Origin: Marinirhabdus sp963799365
GTDB lineage: Bacteria; Bacteroidota; Bacteroidia; Flavobacteriales; Flavobacteriaceae
Length of the DNA stretch: 64,000 nucleotides
Direction of reading: 5' to 3'
Assembly (NCBI GenBank): GCA_963799365.1
Contig: CAWCWV010000015.1
Span: forward strand, 375,476 to 439,475
The first letter of the stretch is position 1; every line of letters begins with the position of its first letter. The notes under the pieces were generated by a model. It was not told the DNA's origin. It made no database searches and saw only the letters and a program-made list of their open reading frames with translations. This document shows positions 44,085 through 52,564 of this stretch, in pieces. Made by a program: the position numbers and the translations under genes.

Positions 44085-44522
44085 ATGAAAACCATATTAA
44101 GAATTACGATATTTGCACTCATACTACTCTCTTTTTTATTTCCTGCATTTTACTACTCGCAATTACCTGAAGAAATTCCTATTCATTTTAATGCAGCTGG
44201 AGATGCAGATGGTTTTGGAAAGAAAAACACCATTTGGTTATTACCTATTTTAAATATTGTAAACCTATTAATTGTATTTGCCATAACAAACGGCGCCAAG
44301 TATATGCCGGAACAGAAAAAACAACCGCCACTTTTTGCCGAGATTGTTGGGTTATACGTCTTGATCTTAACAACTTACATAAGTATTGCTAACGTTTTAA
44401 TTACTTTGGGTAAAATGAAATCGCTCGGGATTTGGTTTTTACCTTTTGTAATTGTCCTCACCGTTTTATTGATTGTGTATTTAATGTTTCAGCAGAAAAG
44501 GATGAAAAAGGCTAAAAAATAA
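44085..44522 (+). CDS. DUF1648-domain membrane protein
   Basis: A 145-residue membrane protein with four helices. The first (about 5-24) is followed by QLPEEIPIHFNAAGDADGFG, the DUF1648 signature also found in SdpI-type immunity proteins, and KKNTIWLLPILNIVNLLIVF. It lacks the extra C-terminal SdpI helices, so a role in immunity or signalling cannot be claimed. Single gene. Confidence 0.85.
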   Translation: MKTILRITIFALILLSFLFPAFYYSQLPEEIPIHFNAAGDADGFGKKNTIWLLPILNIVNLLIVFAITNGAKYMPEQKKQPPLFAEIVGLYVLILTTYISIANVLITLGKMKSLGIWFLPFVIVLTVLLIVYLMFQQKRMKKAKK

Positions 44523-44636
44523 ATAAGCAACAGTTCATCTTCTTAATTTAACAGTTCGGTATGTTTCAATTTGTTTGCCCTCACATTCTTCGCACTTTTG
44601 AACTATTCAAAACAATAACACTTTAAAACACATCTT

Positions 44637-45062
44637 ATGAAAACTTTTATCACGACAATCTTTTTAGCATTTACAGTAGCATTTATGACTGCGCAAGAAA
44701 GTACTAAAACTGAAGGAACCACCATTACAGTATCCGTACCCGTAAAAACCGACAATGGCGAAATTATTGTAGGACTTTATAATGAAGGTACTTTTATGAA
44801 AGCCGCTCCAATCCAAGGTCTTAGTAGTAAAATTGAAAACGGAAAAGCAACTGTAACCTTTACAAATGTTGCTCCAGGAGACTATGGAATAACACTTTTT
44901 CACGACACTAACAGCAACAAAACAATGGATTTTGAAGCCAACGGAATGCCAAAAGAAAACTACGGTGTATCTAACAACATCATGACCTTTGGTCCTCCAC
45001 AATGGAAGGACGCTAAGTTTACAGTTGCTACAGAACCTGTTGAAATGGAGATTATTATGTAG
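44637..45062 (+). CDS. DUF2141-domain exported protein
   Basis: A 141-residue secreted or periplasmic protein: signal peptide (1-19, AFMTAQ), then a beta-sandwich DUF2141 domain with GEIIVGLYNEGTFMKAA, VTFTNVAPGDYGITLFHDTN and NKTMDFEANGMPKENYGVSN. The DTNSNKTMD loop looks calcium-binding. Family function unknown. It is followed by a very long perfect hairpin. Confidence 0.87.
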   Translation: MKTFITTIFLAFTVAFMTAQESTKTEGTTITVSVPVKTDNGEIIVGLYNEGTFMKAAPIQGLSSKIENGKATVTFTNVAPGDYGITLFHDTNSNKTMDFEANGMPKENYGVSNNIMTFGPPQWKDAKFTVATEPVEMEIIM

Positions 45063-45075
45063 TTTTTAAAACCAT

Positions 45076-45130
45076 AAAAAAACAAATCCCAAAGAGGTTG
45101 AATCTATGAATTCAACCTCTTTGGGATTTG
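45076..45130. terminator. Perfect 21-bp inverted repeat, terminator-like
   Basis: Positions 45083-45103 and 45110-45130 are perfectly complementary over 21 bp with a 6-base loop (CTATGA). The run of A at 45076-45082 becomes a T-tract only on the minus strand. As a plus-strand structure it ends the DUF2141 transcript without a U-tract. Confidence 0.75.
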
Positions 45131-45229
45131 GAATAGAAGATGCTAACGGGAGGTTCTAAATAAGATACTTTTTTAATAAGTAAAAGCTTTAAAGAATAAT
45201 ATTGAAATAAGTTTTGTCGATAGTATTCG

Positions 45230-45237
45230 TATATTTG
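45230..45237 (+). promoter_or_regulatory. Putative -7 box for the OxyR-type gene
   Basis: TATATTTG, matching TAnnTTTG, 55 bases upstream of the ATG at 45292. Confidence 0.4.
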
Positions 45238-45291
45238 AATGGTTTTATTTTTTTTGAAATCGTACATCGTACCTCTAAACTCGTACTTCAT

Positions 45292-46239
45292 ATGACTATC
45301 ACTCAACTTAAATACGTTCTCGCAGTAGCCGAACAACAAAACTTCACAAAAGCTGCTGAAAAAACATTTGTTACGCAGCCTACTTTAAGTATGCAAATAC
45401 AAAAGCTTGAAGACGAACTGGATATCTTAATTTTTGACCGGAGTAAAAAACCCATAGAGCTTACCGAAATAGGAAAAAAAATAGTAAATCAAGCAAGAAA
45501 TATTGTAAACGAAGCAGATAGAATGCAGGACGTTGTAGACCAGCAAAAAGGATTTATTGGCGGTGAATTTAAATTAGGAATTATCCCAACCATTATGCCT
45601 ACACTCTTACCTATGTTTTTACGAACATTTACCAAAAGGCATCCAAAAGTTCAACTTAAGATTGAAGAGCTGACTACAGGTGAGCTAATTTCAAAAATTA
45701 ACGACAACCATTTAGATGCGGCGATTGCAGCTACACCTTTATATCAACAAAAAATAAAAGAGCGCGCACTATACTATGAGCCGTTTGTTGGATACATTCC
45801 CAAAACGCATAGGTTAGCTGACAAAAAAGAAATTGAAACAGCAGATCTTGATATAGACGATATTTTATTGTTAGAAGACGGACATTGCTTCAGGGATGGT
45901 GTGGTAAATCTTTGTAAATCATCACAATTAAACACAAATCAATCCTTCCAACTACAAAGCGGGAGTTTTGAAACATTAATAAAATTGAGCAACGAAGGGT
46001 TGGGAATGACACTACTCCCCTACTTACACACTCTGGATATGGAAGAAAAGCAGAGAGGAAATTTAAAACATTTTAAAAAACCATTACCGTCAAGAGAAGT
46101 AAGTTTAATTTACAGCACGAGCGAATTGAAACTTCAAATCATAAATGCATTATACGATACTATTGCTGGCGTGGTGAGAGGTGCTATTGCATTTCAAGAT
46201 GTTGAAATTATAAGCCCCAATAAAAAATTAAACTCATAA
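45292..46239 (+). CDS. oxyR: LysR-type regulator, OxyR (peroxide sensor)
   Basis: A 315-residue LysR-type regulator. The winged helix is MTITQLKYVLAVAEQQNFTK, then AAEKTFVTQPTLSMQIQKLE. The effector domain keeps the OxyR redox pair in LEDGHCFRDGVVNLC, matching the two reactive cysteines of E. coli OxyR, so it should sense hydrogen peroxide by disulfide formation and switch on antioxidant genes. I chose ATG 45292; the frame is open to 45214, but the LysR HTH starts at MTITQ. No target gene is divergent here. Confidence 0.9.
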   Translation: MTITQLKYVLAVAEQQNFTKAAEKTFVTQPTLSMQIQKLEDELDILIFDRSKKPIELTEIGKKIVNQARNIVNEADRMQDVVDQQKGFIGGEFKLGIIPTIMPTLLPMFLRTFTKRHPKVQLKIEELTTGELISKINDNHLDAAIAATPLYQQKIKERALYYEPFVGYIPKTHRLADKKEIETADLDIDDILLLEDGHCFRDGVVNLCKSSQLNTNQSFQLQSGSFETLIKLSNEGLGMTLLPYLHTLDMEEKQRGNLKHFKKPLPSREVSLIYSTSELKLQIINALYDTIAGVVRGAIAFQDVEIISPNKKLNS

Positions 46240-46270
46240 AAATGCCTCGTAAATATACGAGGCATTTTTA
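46239..46270. terminator. Bidirectional intrinsic terminator
   Basis: AATGCCTCGTA (46241-46251) and TACGAGGCATT (46256-46266) pair perfectly, with A-tract before and T-tract after. Shared by oxyR and the convergent small gene. Confidence 0.9.
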
Positions 46271-46468
46271 TTAGGGATTTAGATAAATTAAACATTTATT
46301 TAATTGTGGGTTTTGCTTTATTAAAGCATCTACCCAAACTTTTAATTCTTCAATTTCATAGGGAAGTAGTCGTTCCATTGCTTTTTTCAACTCTTTACAG
46401 AATAAGTTTACATCAAAGCTCACTTTTTTTAATACAGCTTTGGTGTAGTCGTACATTGCTCTAGCCAT
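46271..46468 (-). CDS. Small conserved-type hypothetical protein
   Basis: A 65-residue, mostly helical protein, MARAMYDYTKAVLKKVSFDV at the start, FCKELKKAMERLLPYEIEEL in the middle and a C-terminal LIKQNPQLNKCLIYLNP. I recall similar short proteins in Flavobacteriaceae without known function. It is a clean gene, convergent with oxyR and sharing its terminator. Two Cys residues are present; a metal or redox role would be speculation. Confidence 0.7.
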   Translation of the reverse strand: MARAMYDYTKAVLKKVSFDVNLFCKELKKAMERLLPYEIEELKVWVDALIKQNPQLNKCLIYLNP

Positions 46469-46594
46469 AGTTAATTCAGGATTTTTCAGGTTAAGTAGTG
46501 TTTATCTATACGCAAAAGGGTATTAGTAATTAATATGTATGTAATATAATGAAAAAAAAATAAGAAAATTGCCCTTGTTCATAAATATTATAGA

Positions 46595-47395
46595 TTAAAA
46601 CCTATTATCTCCGTCCAATAGATCTCCTAGGCCTCCCAATATACTACCTTCTCCTTTATTTTTTCCGCCTCCCTGTGGTGCAGACGCCCATACTCTTTTT
46701 GCCAGTCTGCTAAATGGTAATGATTGGACAAAAACAGTCCCAGGTCCCGTTAAGGTTGCAAAAAAGAGTCCTTCACCCCCAAAAAGGGAATTTTTAATAC
46801 CTCCAACAAATTCAATATCGTAATTTACAGTATGGTCAAAACCAATAATACATCCTGTGTCAATCTTTAATTTTTCTCCTGCAGCCAATTCTCTGGTAGC
46901 AGTGGTTCCGCCAGCATGTACAAATGCCATGCCGTCTCCTTCCAGTTTTTGCATAATAAAACCTTCACCTCCAAAGAGGCCCCGACCTAATTTTCTTGAA
47001 AATTCAATTCCTATGCTTACTCCTTTTGCTGCACATAGAAACGCATCTTTTTGGCAAATAAATTTATTTCCGAATCTAGTTAAATCTATTGGAATTATTT
47101 TCCCTGGATAGGGTGATGCAAAATTTACTTGCTTCTTCCCTACTCCAACATTGTAAAAAGCTGTCATAAACAAGCTTTCCCCCGTTAACAATCGTTTTCC
47201 TGCTCCAAATACTTTCCCCATAAAACCTTTATCGTTTGCAGAGCCATCACCAAAGATGGTTTCCATTTTAATGCCGTCGTCCATCATCATAAAACTTCCT
47301 GCTTCAGCAATTACAACTTCATTGGGATCCAATTCTATTTCTACAAATTGCATTTCTTCGCCGTGAATTTTGTAATCTATTTCGTGTGCGTTCAT
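46595..47395 (-). CDS. AIM24 / TIGR00266 family protein
   Basis: A 266-residue soluble beta-rich protein. IELDPNEVVIAEAGSFMMMD, RLLTGESLFMTAFYN, GVSIGIEFSRKLGRGLFGGE, GFIMQKLEGDGMAFVHAGGT and SLFGGEGLFFATLTGPGTVF are the repeats of the AIM24/TIGR00266 family. The C-terminus is Gly-rich. Known members affect mitochondrial or membrane organisation; the bacterial role is unclear. Single minus-strand gene. Confidence 0.9.
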   Translation of the reverse strand: MNAHEIDYKIHGEEMQFVEIELDPNEVVIAEAGSFMMMDDGIKMETIFGDGSANDKGFMGKVFGAGKRLLTGESLFMTAFYNVGVGKKQVNFASPYPGKIIPIDLTRFGNKFICQKDAFLCAAKGVSIGIEFSRKLGRGLFGGEGFIMQKLEGDGMAFVHAGGTTATRELAAGEKLKIDTGCIIGFDHTVNYDIEFVGGIKNSLFGGEGLFFATLTGPGTVFVQSLPFSRLAKRVWASAPQGGGKNKGEGSILGGLGDLLDGDNRF

Positions 47396-47579
47396 TTTTT
47401 TGGGTTTAAATGTTGAGATGTTGAGTCGCTTACCTTCGTGTTAGCTATTTATATGTGGGAAAGATTAGAGGAATGTTACAATGTGTTTCTTAAAATTATC
47501 AATTCTTCTGAAGTTATTTCACAGAGATTCACGAAGGAACTCAGAATTGCACGGAGGCATTGGCACAAGATTTTAAAAA

Positions 47580-47618
47580 CCTTTCAACAAATTAACTAAT
47601 TACCTGTTTACCTGATTA
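47580..47618 (-). repeat. Octamer array beginning at the DUF4442 stop codon
   Basis: On the minus strand, directly after TAA: TCAGGTAA, ACAGGTAA, TTAGTTAA and TTTGTTGA. The further gap to 47395 holds only a degenerate repeat-like stretch. Confidence 0.65.
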
Positions 47619-48071
47619 ACCATTCTTCCTCCTCACCGTCCATTCAAACTCAAATACGGAAACTACATCTCCAGCTTCATCAACTCCTTCGGCTTTCATC
47701 CAGCAGGTTTGACCTTCTCCAGTTGCAACTGTTGCTATAATAGCTTCTTTTATGGCAGCACCGTTGTTGCAAGTAAACGTGATTCTTCCCGTCGCTTTTT
47801 TGGTAAATGTAGCCTTATTGTTTGCTACCAACATAGAAACTTTGGCGCCACTCGCTCGTATTTGCGCCATGACCAATGCACCAGTACTTAATTCTGCTGC
47901 CATTCCTTGTACTGCCCAAAACATGGAGTTAAAGGGATTCTGGTTAATCCACCTATGTTTTACAGATGTTTTACACCTTTCCTCGGAAATTTTCTTCACG
48001 CGCACTCCCATAAAATATGCTGACGGAAGTTTCAGCATGGTAAATGCGTTAATTTTTTTTGGCGATAACAT
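47616..48071 (-). CDS. DUF4442 hotdog-fold protein
   Basis: A 151-residue protein of thioesterase-like hotdog fold, DUF4442. MLKLPSAYFMGVRVKKISEE, NPFNSMFWAVQGMAAELSTG and TCNNGAAIKEAIIATVATGE are family segments. The catalytic acid of the classical thioesterases is not clearly identifiable. It may act on acyl-CoA or be a binding protein. Single gene with no operon partners. Confidence 0.84.
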   Translation of the reverse strand: MLSPKKINAFTMLKLPSAYFMGVRVKKISEERCKTSVKHRWINQNPFNSMFWAVQGMAAELSTGALVMAQIRASGAKVSMLVANNKATFTKKATGRITFTCNNGAAIKEAIIATVATGEGQTCWMKAEGVDEAGDVVSVFEFEWTVRRKNG

Positions 48072-48205
48072 TATGCTTCATTTAAGCTACTAATATAGTA
48101 AAAACAATAGTTTCCAAAGTATTTGCATGAATTCAATAAAATAGAATTTGTTAACATTATGTTAATTTTTAGTACTATGCGTAACATAATACCAAGTAAT
48201 AGACA

Positions 48206-48213
48206 TATATTTG
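48206..48213 (+). promoter_or_regulatory. Putative -7 box of the DUF4870-PadR-PspC operon
   Basis: TATATTTG, matching TAnnTTTG, 20 bases upstream of the ATG at 48233. Confidence 0.45.
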
Positions 48214-48232
48214 TATAAGAAATTAATGAACT

Positions 48233-48733
48233 ATGGAAACCAACCTTTCAGAAAACGATAAAAATGTAGCTGCGGTAACGCACCTTTCAACGTTCTCAAA
48301 ATATTTTATACCATTTGGTAATTTTATTTTCCCACTCTTATTATGGACGGTGAATAAAGATAGACCATTTGTAAATGAACACGGCAGGCAGGCGCTCAAT
48401 TTCCAGTTAAGTATTTTGGTTTATACGATTTTAGTGGGAGTTGCCTGCTTGCCGTTCTTTATCATTTTTGCGACCGACTTTGTTTCCCTTATAGAAGCTA
48501 TGGAAAACCAGTATCACGAAGTTTCACTACAAAATATTAAGAATTTTTCCGGCTACATCATACTCTTCGGAATTGTAGGCCTTTTATTACTAGGACTATT
48601 TGTTTTTGAATTGTACGCCATTATAACGGCTACCACTAAAGCTTCAAGAGGAGAACTCTATACATACCCGCTTACCATTCCTTTTATAAAAAAACAACCA
48701 TTAAAACCTCAAGAACATGAACACGTTAATTAG
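48233..48733 (+). CDS. DUF4870 (Tic20-like) membrane protein
   Basis: A 166-residue membrane protein with three or four helices. NVAAVTHLSTFSKYFIPFGN, NFIFPLLLWTVNKDRPFVNE and HGRQALNFQLSILVY are the DUF4870 signature. It opens a four-gene operon with the small protein, PadR regulator and PspC protein; its end overlaps the next start by 17 bases. Probably an envelope-stress component, by association only. Confidence 0.87.
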   Translation: METNLSENDKNVAAVTHLSTFSKYFIPFGNFIFPLLLWTVNKDRPFVNEHGRQALNFQLSILVYTILVGVACLPFFIIFATDFVSLIEAMENQYHEVSLQNIKNFSGYIILFGIVGLLLLGLFVFELYAIITATTKASRGELYTYPLTIPFIKKQPLKPQEHEHVN

Positions 48734-48923
48734 CATTGTAATGGCCATCGTACTCAATTTTTTAGGAGTAGAAGTACAGGAACGAAAATTAGCAGCCAAC
48801 GCACAAACAGAAATTACGAAACAAATTAGCACAATTGAATGTGCTAAAATTTCAGCAAAGCAAATACATATAAGTACAGCATCATCAATCAGAATCGAAC
48901 AAAATAATAAAATAAGCAAATGA
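48717..48923 (+). CDS. Small hypothetical protein in the PadR operon
   Basis: A 68-residue protein: hydrophobic N-terminus MNTLISIVMAIVLNFLGVEV, then a polar, Ser/Gln/Ile-rich tail. It overlaps the DUF4870 gene by 17 bases and the padR-type gene by 4, so it is very likely translated by coupling. I do not recognise a family. The N-terminal helix could anchor it in the membrane or be a weak signal. Confidence 0.6.
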   Translation: MNTLISIVMAIVLNFLGVEVQERKLAANAQTEITKQISTIECAKISAKQIHISTASSIRIEQNNKISK

Positions 48924-49258
48924 AGATCGAAAACACAAAAGCGCAAATGCGCAAAGGGGTCTTAGAGTATTGCATCTTATCTATATTACAGGATGGGGAA
49001 GCATATACCAGTGACATACTGGATACCCTTAAAGACGCGAAAATGCTTGTGGTAGAAGGTACTATTTATCCGTTACTTACACGGTTAAAAAATGCCGGGC
49101 TTCTTGGCTACCGCTGGGAAGAATCTACCAGCGGACCGCCACGCAAGTATTACGAACTCACAGAAACAGGAACTCTGTTCTTAAATGAATTAACTACCAC
49201 CTGGGGCGAATTGCAACAGGCCGTAAATAAAGTAACCAGCACAACCTCTAAGAAATGA
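48920..49258 (+). CDS. PadR-family transcriptional regulator
   Basis: A 112-residue winged-helix repressor. KGVLEYCILSILQDGEAYTS, LVVEGTIYPLLTRLKNAGLL and GYRWEESTSGPPRKYYELTE are the PadR domain, with a short C-terminal helix for dimerisation. It overlaps both neighbours by 4 bases (ATGA) and likely regulates its own operon, which also encodes the PspC protein. Confidence 0.92.
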   Translation: MKIENTKAQMRKGVLEYCILSILQDGEAYTSDILDTLKDAKMLVVEGTIYPLLTRLKNAGLLGYRWEESTSGPPRKYYELTETGTLFLNELTTTWGELQQAVNKVTSTTSKK

Positions 49259-51009
49259 AAAAGACAGTAAACATAAATTTGGCAGGCACCTTCTTTCATA
49301 TAGACGAGGATGCCTTTGGAAAACTTTCACGCTACCTCGATGCTATAAAGAAATCGTTGAGCGACCCACTGGGCAAAGACGAAATTATACGTGATATTGA
49401 AGCGCGAATTTCTGAATTATTTTCAGAAAAAATTGAATCCAGCTCACAGGTAATCAGCTTGAAAGAACTAGACGAAGTTATCGCAGTAATGGGGCAACCC
49501 GAAGATTACCGTGTAGACGAAGAATTATTTGATGATGAACCACTAGCTTATACCAGTAGCAGAAGAGATCGTACTAATGCATCTCACAAGCAATTGTTTC
49601 GCGATGTAGATAATAAGTTTATCTCTGGAGTTTCTTCAGGATTGGCGCATTATTTAAAAATAGATGCTATTTGGGTACGGCTCCTTTGGATTTTACTTAC
49701 CATACTTAGTAGTGGAACGTTTATCATCATATATATCCTGTTTTGGATTTTGGTGCCAGCTGCACTTACTACTTCAGAAAAACTGAAAATGGGTGGCGAG
49801 GCTGTGACGATATCGAATATCGAAAAAAAGTTCAAGGAAGGATATGATACAGTTGCAGATAGAGTAAAAAATGCAGACTATGACAAATTCGGGCAAAAGG
49901 TGGGCAACGGTGCAGTTACTTTTGTTGAAACGCTCGGTAATATCTTTCTTACCATTCTCAAAATATTTGTCAAATTTTTCGGTATCATTTTAATTTTAAT
50001 TGGCCTTATGGTATTAATAAGTCTAATTATTAGCTTATTCACCTTAGGAACTATAGACCTTTGGGGCACTGGAGAAGTGTTGGATTATATCAACTTGGTT
50101 GATACTTCAAATAGTCCTATCTGGTTGGTATCATTACTTGCTTTCCTGGCAGTGGGTATTCCATTCTTTGTGATCTTTATTCTAGGGCTTAAATTACTGG
50201 TAAGTAATTTGAAATCTATTGGTACCAAAGCTAAAATTATACTTCTAGTTCTTTGGGTTGCTTCTTTGGTAGGCCTTGGAATACTTGGTGTTCGTCAAGC
50301 AACGGAAAAAGCATATAATGGAGAGATAATTACTGAAGAACCTCTACCCATAAGAACTGGTGATACGGTACATATCGCTATGCGAGCCAACAGCCAGTAC
50401 GATGCTTATGTATCGAAAAGCGGTGGCGTAGAAATTAGATATGATGAAAACGACCAGAAAATAATTTATAGTAGCGATATACGACTTATTGTAAAATCTA
50501 CAACCGATAGTATTGCAAAGATGATGATTGATAAGAATGCTGAAGGTAATAGCTTCCTAAATGCGAAGAAACGTGCCGAAGCCATTGATTACAACTATAC
50601 TTTTGAAAACGGAACATTATACTTAGATGGTTATTTCTTAACTGCTATCGAAAATAAATATCGTGATCAAGAGATAGACATCACCCTCTTTTTACCAGAA
50701 GGAAGTGTACTAATTGCTGAAGACAATACGTACTCCTACCATAGAAACGACTCGCGTCACAATGATATCCTACACAATGGTATGGAGGGTAAATCGCTAT
50801 TAATCTTGAAAAACAAAACCGAATGCCTGGATTGTCCAGAAGATGAAATGAAACAAGATATTAATGAGATGAATGCTTCTGGTAATGCAGATTGGAAAAA
50901 AGATGTAAATCAAGATTTTTCAGACGACACCCAAACTGAAGTAAAAGTCAAAAAGGCAGATACTATAAAGACAGTCGTTCCTGTGATAGTGAATGATACG
51001 ATATATTAA
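49255..51009 (+). CDS. PspC-domain membrane protein, large form
   Basis: A 584-residue protein. N-terminal region 1-100 (VNINLAGTFFHIDEDAFGKL; DEVIAVMGQPEDYRVDEELF) is cytoplasmic. The PspC domain (about 118-175) reads RDVDNKFISGVSSGLAHYLK, then WVRLLWILLTILSSG. Three or four further membrane helices lie to about 345, then a long extracytoplasmic beta-rich part with RTGDTVHIAMRANSQYDAYV. This PadR-PspC-head-GIN arrangement is common in Bacteroidota and may sense envelope state. Its function is not established. Confidence 0.88.
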   Translation: MKKTVNINLAGTFFHIDEDAFGKLSRYLDAIKKSLSDPLGKDEIIRDIEARISELFSEKIESSSQVISLKELDEVIAVMGQPEDYRVDEELFDDEPLAYTSSRRDRTNASHKQLFRDVDNKFISGVSSGLAHYLKIDAIWVRLLWILLTILSSGTFIIIYILFWILVPAALTTSEKLKMGGEAVTISNIEKKFKEGYDTVADRVKNADYDKFGQKVGNGAVTFVETLGNIFLTILKIFVKFFGIILILIGLMVLISLIISLFTLGTIDLWGTGEVLDYINLVDTSNSPIWLVSLLAFLAVGIPFFVIFILGLKLLVSNLKSIGTKAKIILLVLWVASLVGLGILGVRQATEKAYNGEIITEEPLPIRTGDTVHIAMRANSQYDAYVSKSGGVEIRYDENDQKIIYSSDIRLIVKSTTDSIAKMMIDKNAEGNSFLNAKKRAEAIDYNYTFENGTLYLDGYFLTAIENKYRDQEIDITLFLPEGSVLIAEDNTYSYHRNDSRHNDILHNGMEGKSLLILKNKTECLDCPEDEMKQDINEMNASGNADWKKDVNQDFSDDTQTEVKVKKADTIKTVVPVIVNDTIY

Positions 51010-51021
51010 ATTATAAATGAG

Positions 51022-51096
51022 AACATCCCTCTAAATTTCCCTTCAAAGGGAGACTTTAACCCCTCCCCTTTGAAGGGGAGGTTGGGTAGGGATGTT
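51022..51096 (+). repeat. Nested inverted repeat downstream of the PspC gene
   Basis: AACATCCCT (51022-51030) pairs with AGGGATGTT (51088-51096), enclosing TCCCTTCAAAGGGA and CCTCCCCTTTGAAGGGGAGG. It resembles a family of intergenic hairpins that I recall from Bacteroidota genomes, and may end the transcript. Confidence 0.65.
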
Positions 51097-51135
51097 TTAA
51101 AAGATTAAACAAATTTTAACAACCAAACAAACACC

Positions 51136-51864
51136 ATGAAAACAATAAAAATAATCTTGCTCACCATAGCAACCGTAACCCTTACCTCTTGTAATTTTAA
51201 TATGAACTTCGGCCAGACAGATGGTAATGGCAATGTAACTACTGAAACCAGAAGTGTCTCTGAAGATTTCACCAAGATTCGTGGTAGCGCCGGCTTGGAT
51301 GTGTACCTAACAAAAGGAACTACCGCCAGTATTAAAGTTGAAGCAGACGAAAACTTACAGGAAATTATTGAAACTGAAATTACAAATGGCAAATTGCACA
51401 TTACCACCACAAACAATAATAACATTGGTAGAGCAAAAGCAAAAAAAGTTTATGTGACCTATATTTCGTTGGACGAAGTTGCCTCTTCCAGCGGAGCAGA
51501 CGTTGTTGTAAATGGAATTTTAGAAGCCGAAAATTTAACTCTTGACTCTAGTAGCGGATCTGACCTTGATGTAGAGGTATTTGCTAAAACACTTTATATA
51601 GATTGTAGTAGTGGAGCAGACATAAAAGTTTCGGGACGAGCATCCCAACTTACGGCTGATGCTTCCAGTGGCAGCGAAATTAATGCCAAGGATTTACTAG
51701 TAGTAACATGCAAAGCCGAAGTTTCTAGCGGGGCAGATATTACGGTAAATGTAAAAGAAAGCCTAGAAGTTGATGCCTCCAGCGGTGGCGATGTAAATTA
51801 CTACGGAAATCCATCAGCAGTAAAAAATAACAGTGGTAAATCTGGAAGTGTTCGGAAAATGTGA
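51136..51864 (+). CDS. Head GIN domain (DUF2807) lipoprotein
   Basis: A 242-residue lipoprotein (TIATVTLTSCNFNMNFG, Cys19) with a single DUF2807 beta-helix-like domain. RSVSEDFTKIRGSAGLDVYL opens it, and the rungs carry a repeated SSG(A/S)(D/E) motif (SSSGADVVV, SSSGSDLDV, CSSGADIKV, ASSGSEINA, VSSGADITV, ASSGGDVNY). It follows the PspC gene and is probably functionally linked. The repeated turns suggest a surface binding or adhesion role; there is no catalytic motif. Confidence 0.88.
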   Translation: MKTIKIILLTIATVTLTSCNFNMNFGQTDGNGNVTTETRSVSEDFTKIRGSAGLDVYLTKGTTASIKVEADENLQEIIETEITNGKLHITTTNNNNIGRAKAKKVYVTYISLDEVASSSGADVVVNGILEAENLTLDSSSGSDLDVEVFAKTLYIDCSSGADIKVSGRASQLTADASSGSEINAKDLLVVTCKAEVSSGADITVNVKESLEVDASSGGDVNYYGNPSAVKNNSGKSGSVRKM

Positions 51865-51915
51865 GTTGGTGACTTAGTGAATTGGGAAACTAATTAATAA
51901 GGTAATTAAATCATT
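51862..51915 (+). repeat. Octamer array beginning at the head-GIN stop codon
   Basis: Directly after TGA: GTTGGTGA, CTTAGTGA, ATTGGGAA, ACTAATTA and ATAAGGTA, 8-bp period, degenerating into AT-rich sequence. Confidence 0.75.
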
Positions 51916-51957
51916 ATACACTTAAATTTATAAGGAAGCTATCGGCTATAACAGCCG

Positions 51958-52002
51958 GATCCGTCTTGGTTTATTTATTGAATCGGGACGGATTTTTTTA
52001 AA
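51958..52002 (+). terminator. Intrinsic terminator before the SnoaL-like gene
   Basis: ATCCGTC (51959-51965) pairs with GACGGAT (51987-51993) and is followed by a T-run. It probably ends the head-GIN transcript. Confidence 0.7.
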
Positions 52003-52011
52003 ACAAAAATT

Positions 52012-52500
52012 ATGAAAATTCTTATACAACTTTTAATACTGCTCATTTCAATAACGGGCTTCGCACAGGTTGAAAAAACTTCAGAATTGCACCTACAAAT
52101 GAAACAAATGGACAGCATTGTTTTTGAAGAAGGTTTTAATAATTGTAATCTAACAGCGCTGGAAGCTGTTTTAGCTGAAGATTTAGAATTTTACCACGAT
52201 ATTGGTGGAATTCAAGACAAAGCTGAATTCATGGAAGCCATGGCTAAAAATATCTGCGGTAATCCTTCAGCAAAAATAACACGCAGGTTAATTTCGGGCA
52301 GCTTACAAGTATTTCCTTTGAAGTCTAACGATAGTTTGTACGGAGCTTTACAAAGAGGCGAACACGAATTCTACCAGCAAAAACCAAACGAAGCTAGGGA
52401 AAAAACAGGCTATGCAAAATTTACATCCTACTACGAATTAATAAATGGTTCTTGGAAATTAAAACGAGTTTTTAGCTTTGATCATAAAGCGGCCGAATAA
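52012..52500 (+). CDS. Exported SnoaL/DUF4440-like protein
   Basis: A 162-residue protein with a signal peptide (1-18, ITGFAQ) and an NTF2-like cone fold: LEAVLAEDLEFYHDIGG, KAEFMEAMAKNICGNP and GYAKFTSYYELINGSWKLKR. Such folds bind small ligands or serve as simple enzymes; no active site can be named. It is convergent with trxB and separated from it by a hairpin. Confidence 0.78.
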   Translation: MKILIQLLILLISITGFAQVEKTSELHLQMKQMDSIVFEEGFNNCNLTALEAVLAEDLEFYHDIGGIQDKAEFMEAMAKNICGNPSAKITRRLISGSLQVFPLKSNDSLYGALQRGEHEFYQQKPNEAREKTGYAKFTSYYELINGSWKLKRVFSFDHKAAE

Positions 52501-52516
52501 TACTATTAATTAATTA

Positions 52517-52546
52517 TAAAAAAAAGCCGCTGTTATTAGCGGCTAT
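52517..52546. terminator. Intrinsic terminator of trxB
   Basis: AGCCGCT (52525-52531) pairs with AGCGGCT (52538-52544). The A8 tract on its left is a U-tract for the minus-strand trxB. Confidence 0.82.
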
Positions 52547-52564
52547 TACATTTCATAATCGTTA

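Noticed and set aside
44085..44522. SdpI-type toxin immunity protein
   Set aside because: Only the DUF1648 part is present and no toxin gene is nearby.
45112..45339. Minus-strand frame upstream of and overlapping the oxyR start
   Set aside because: It covers the perfect hairpin and the start of oxyR; no protein-like pattern.
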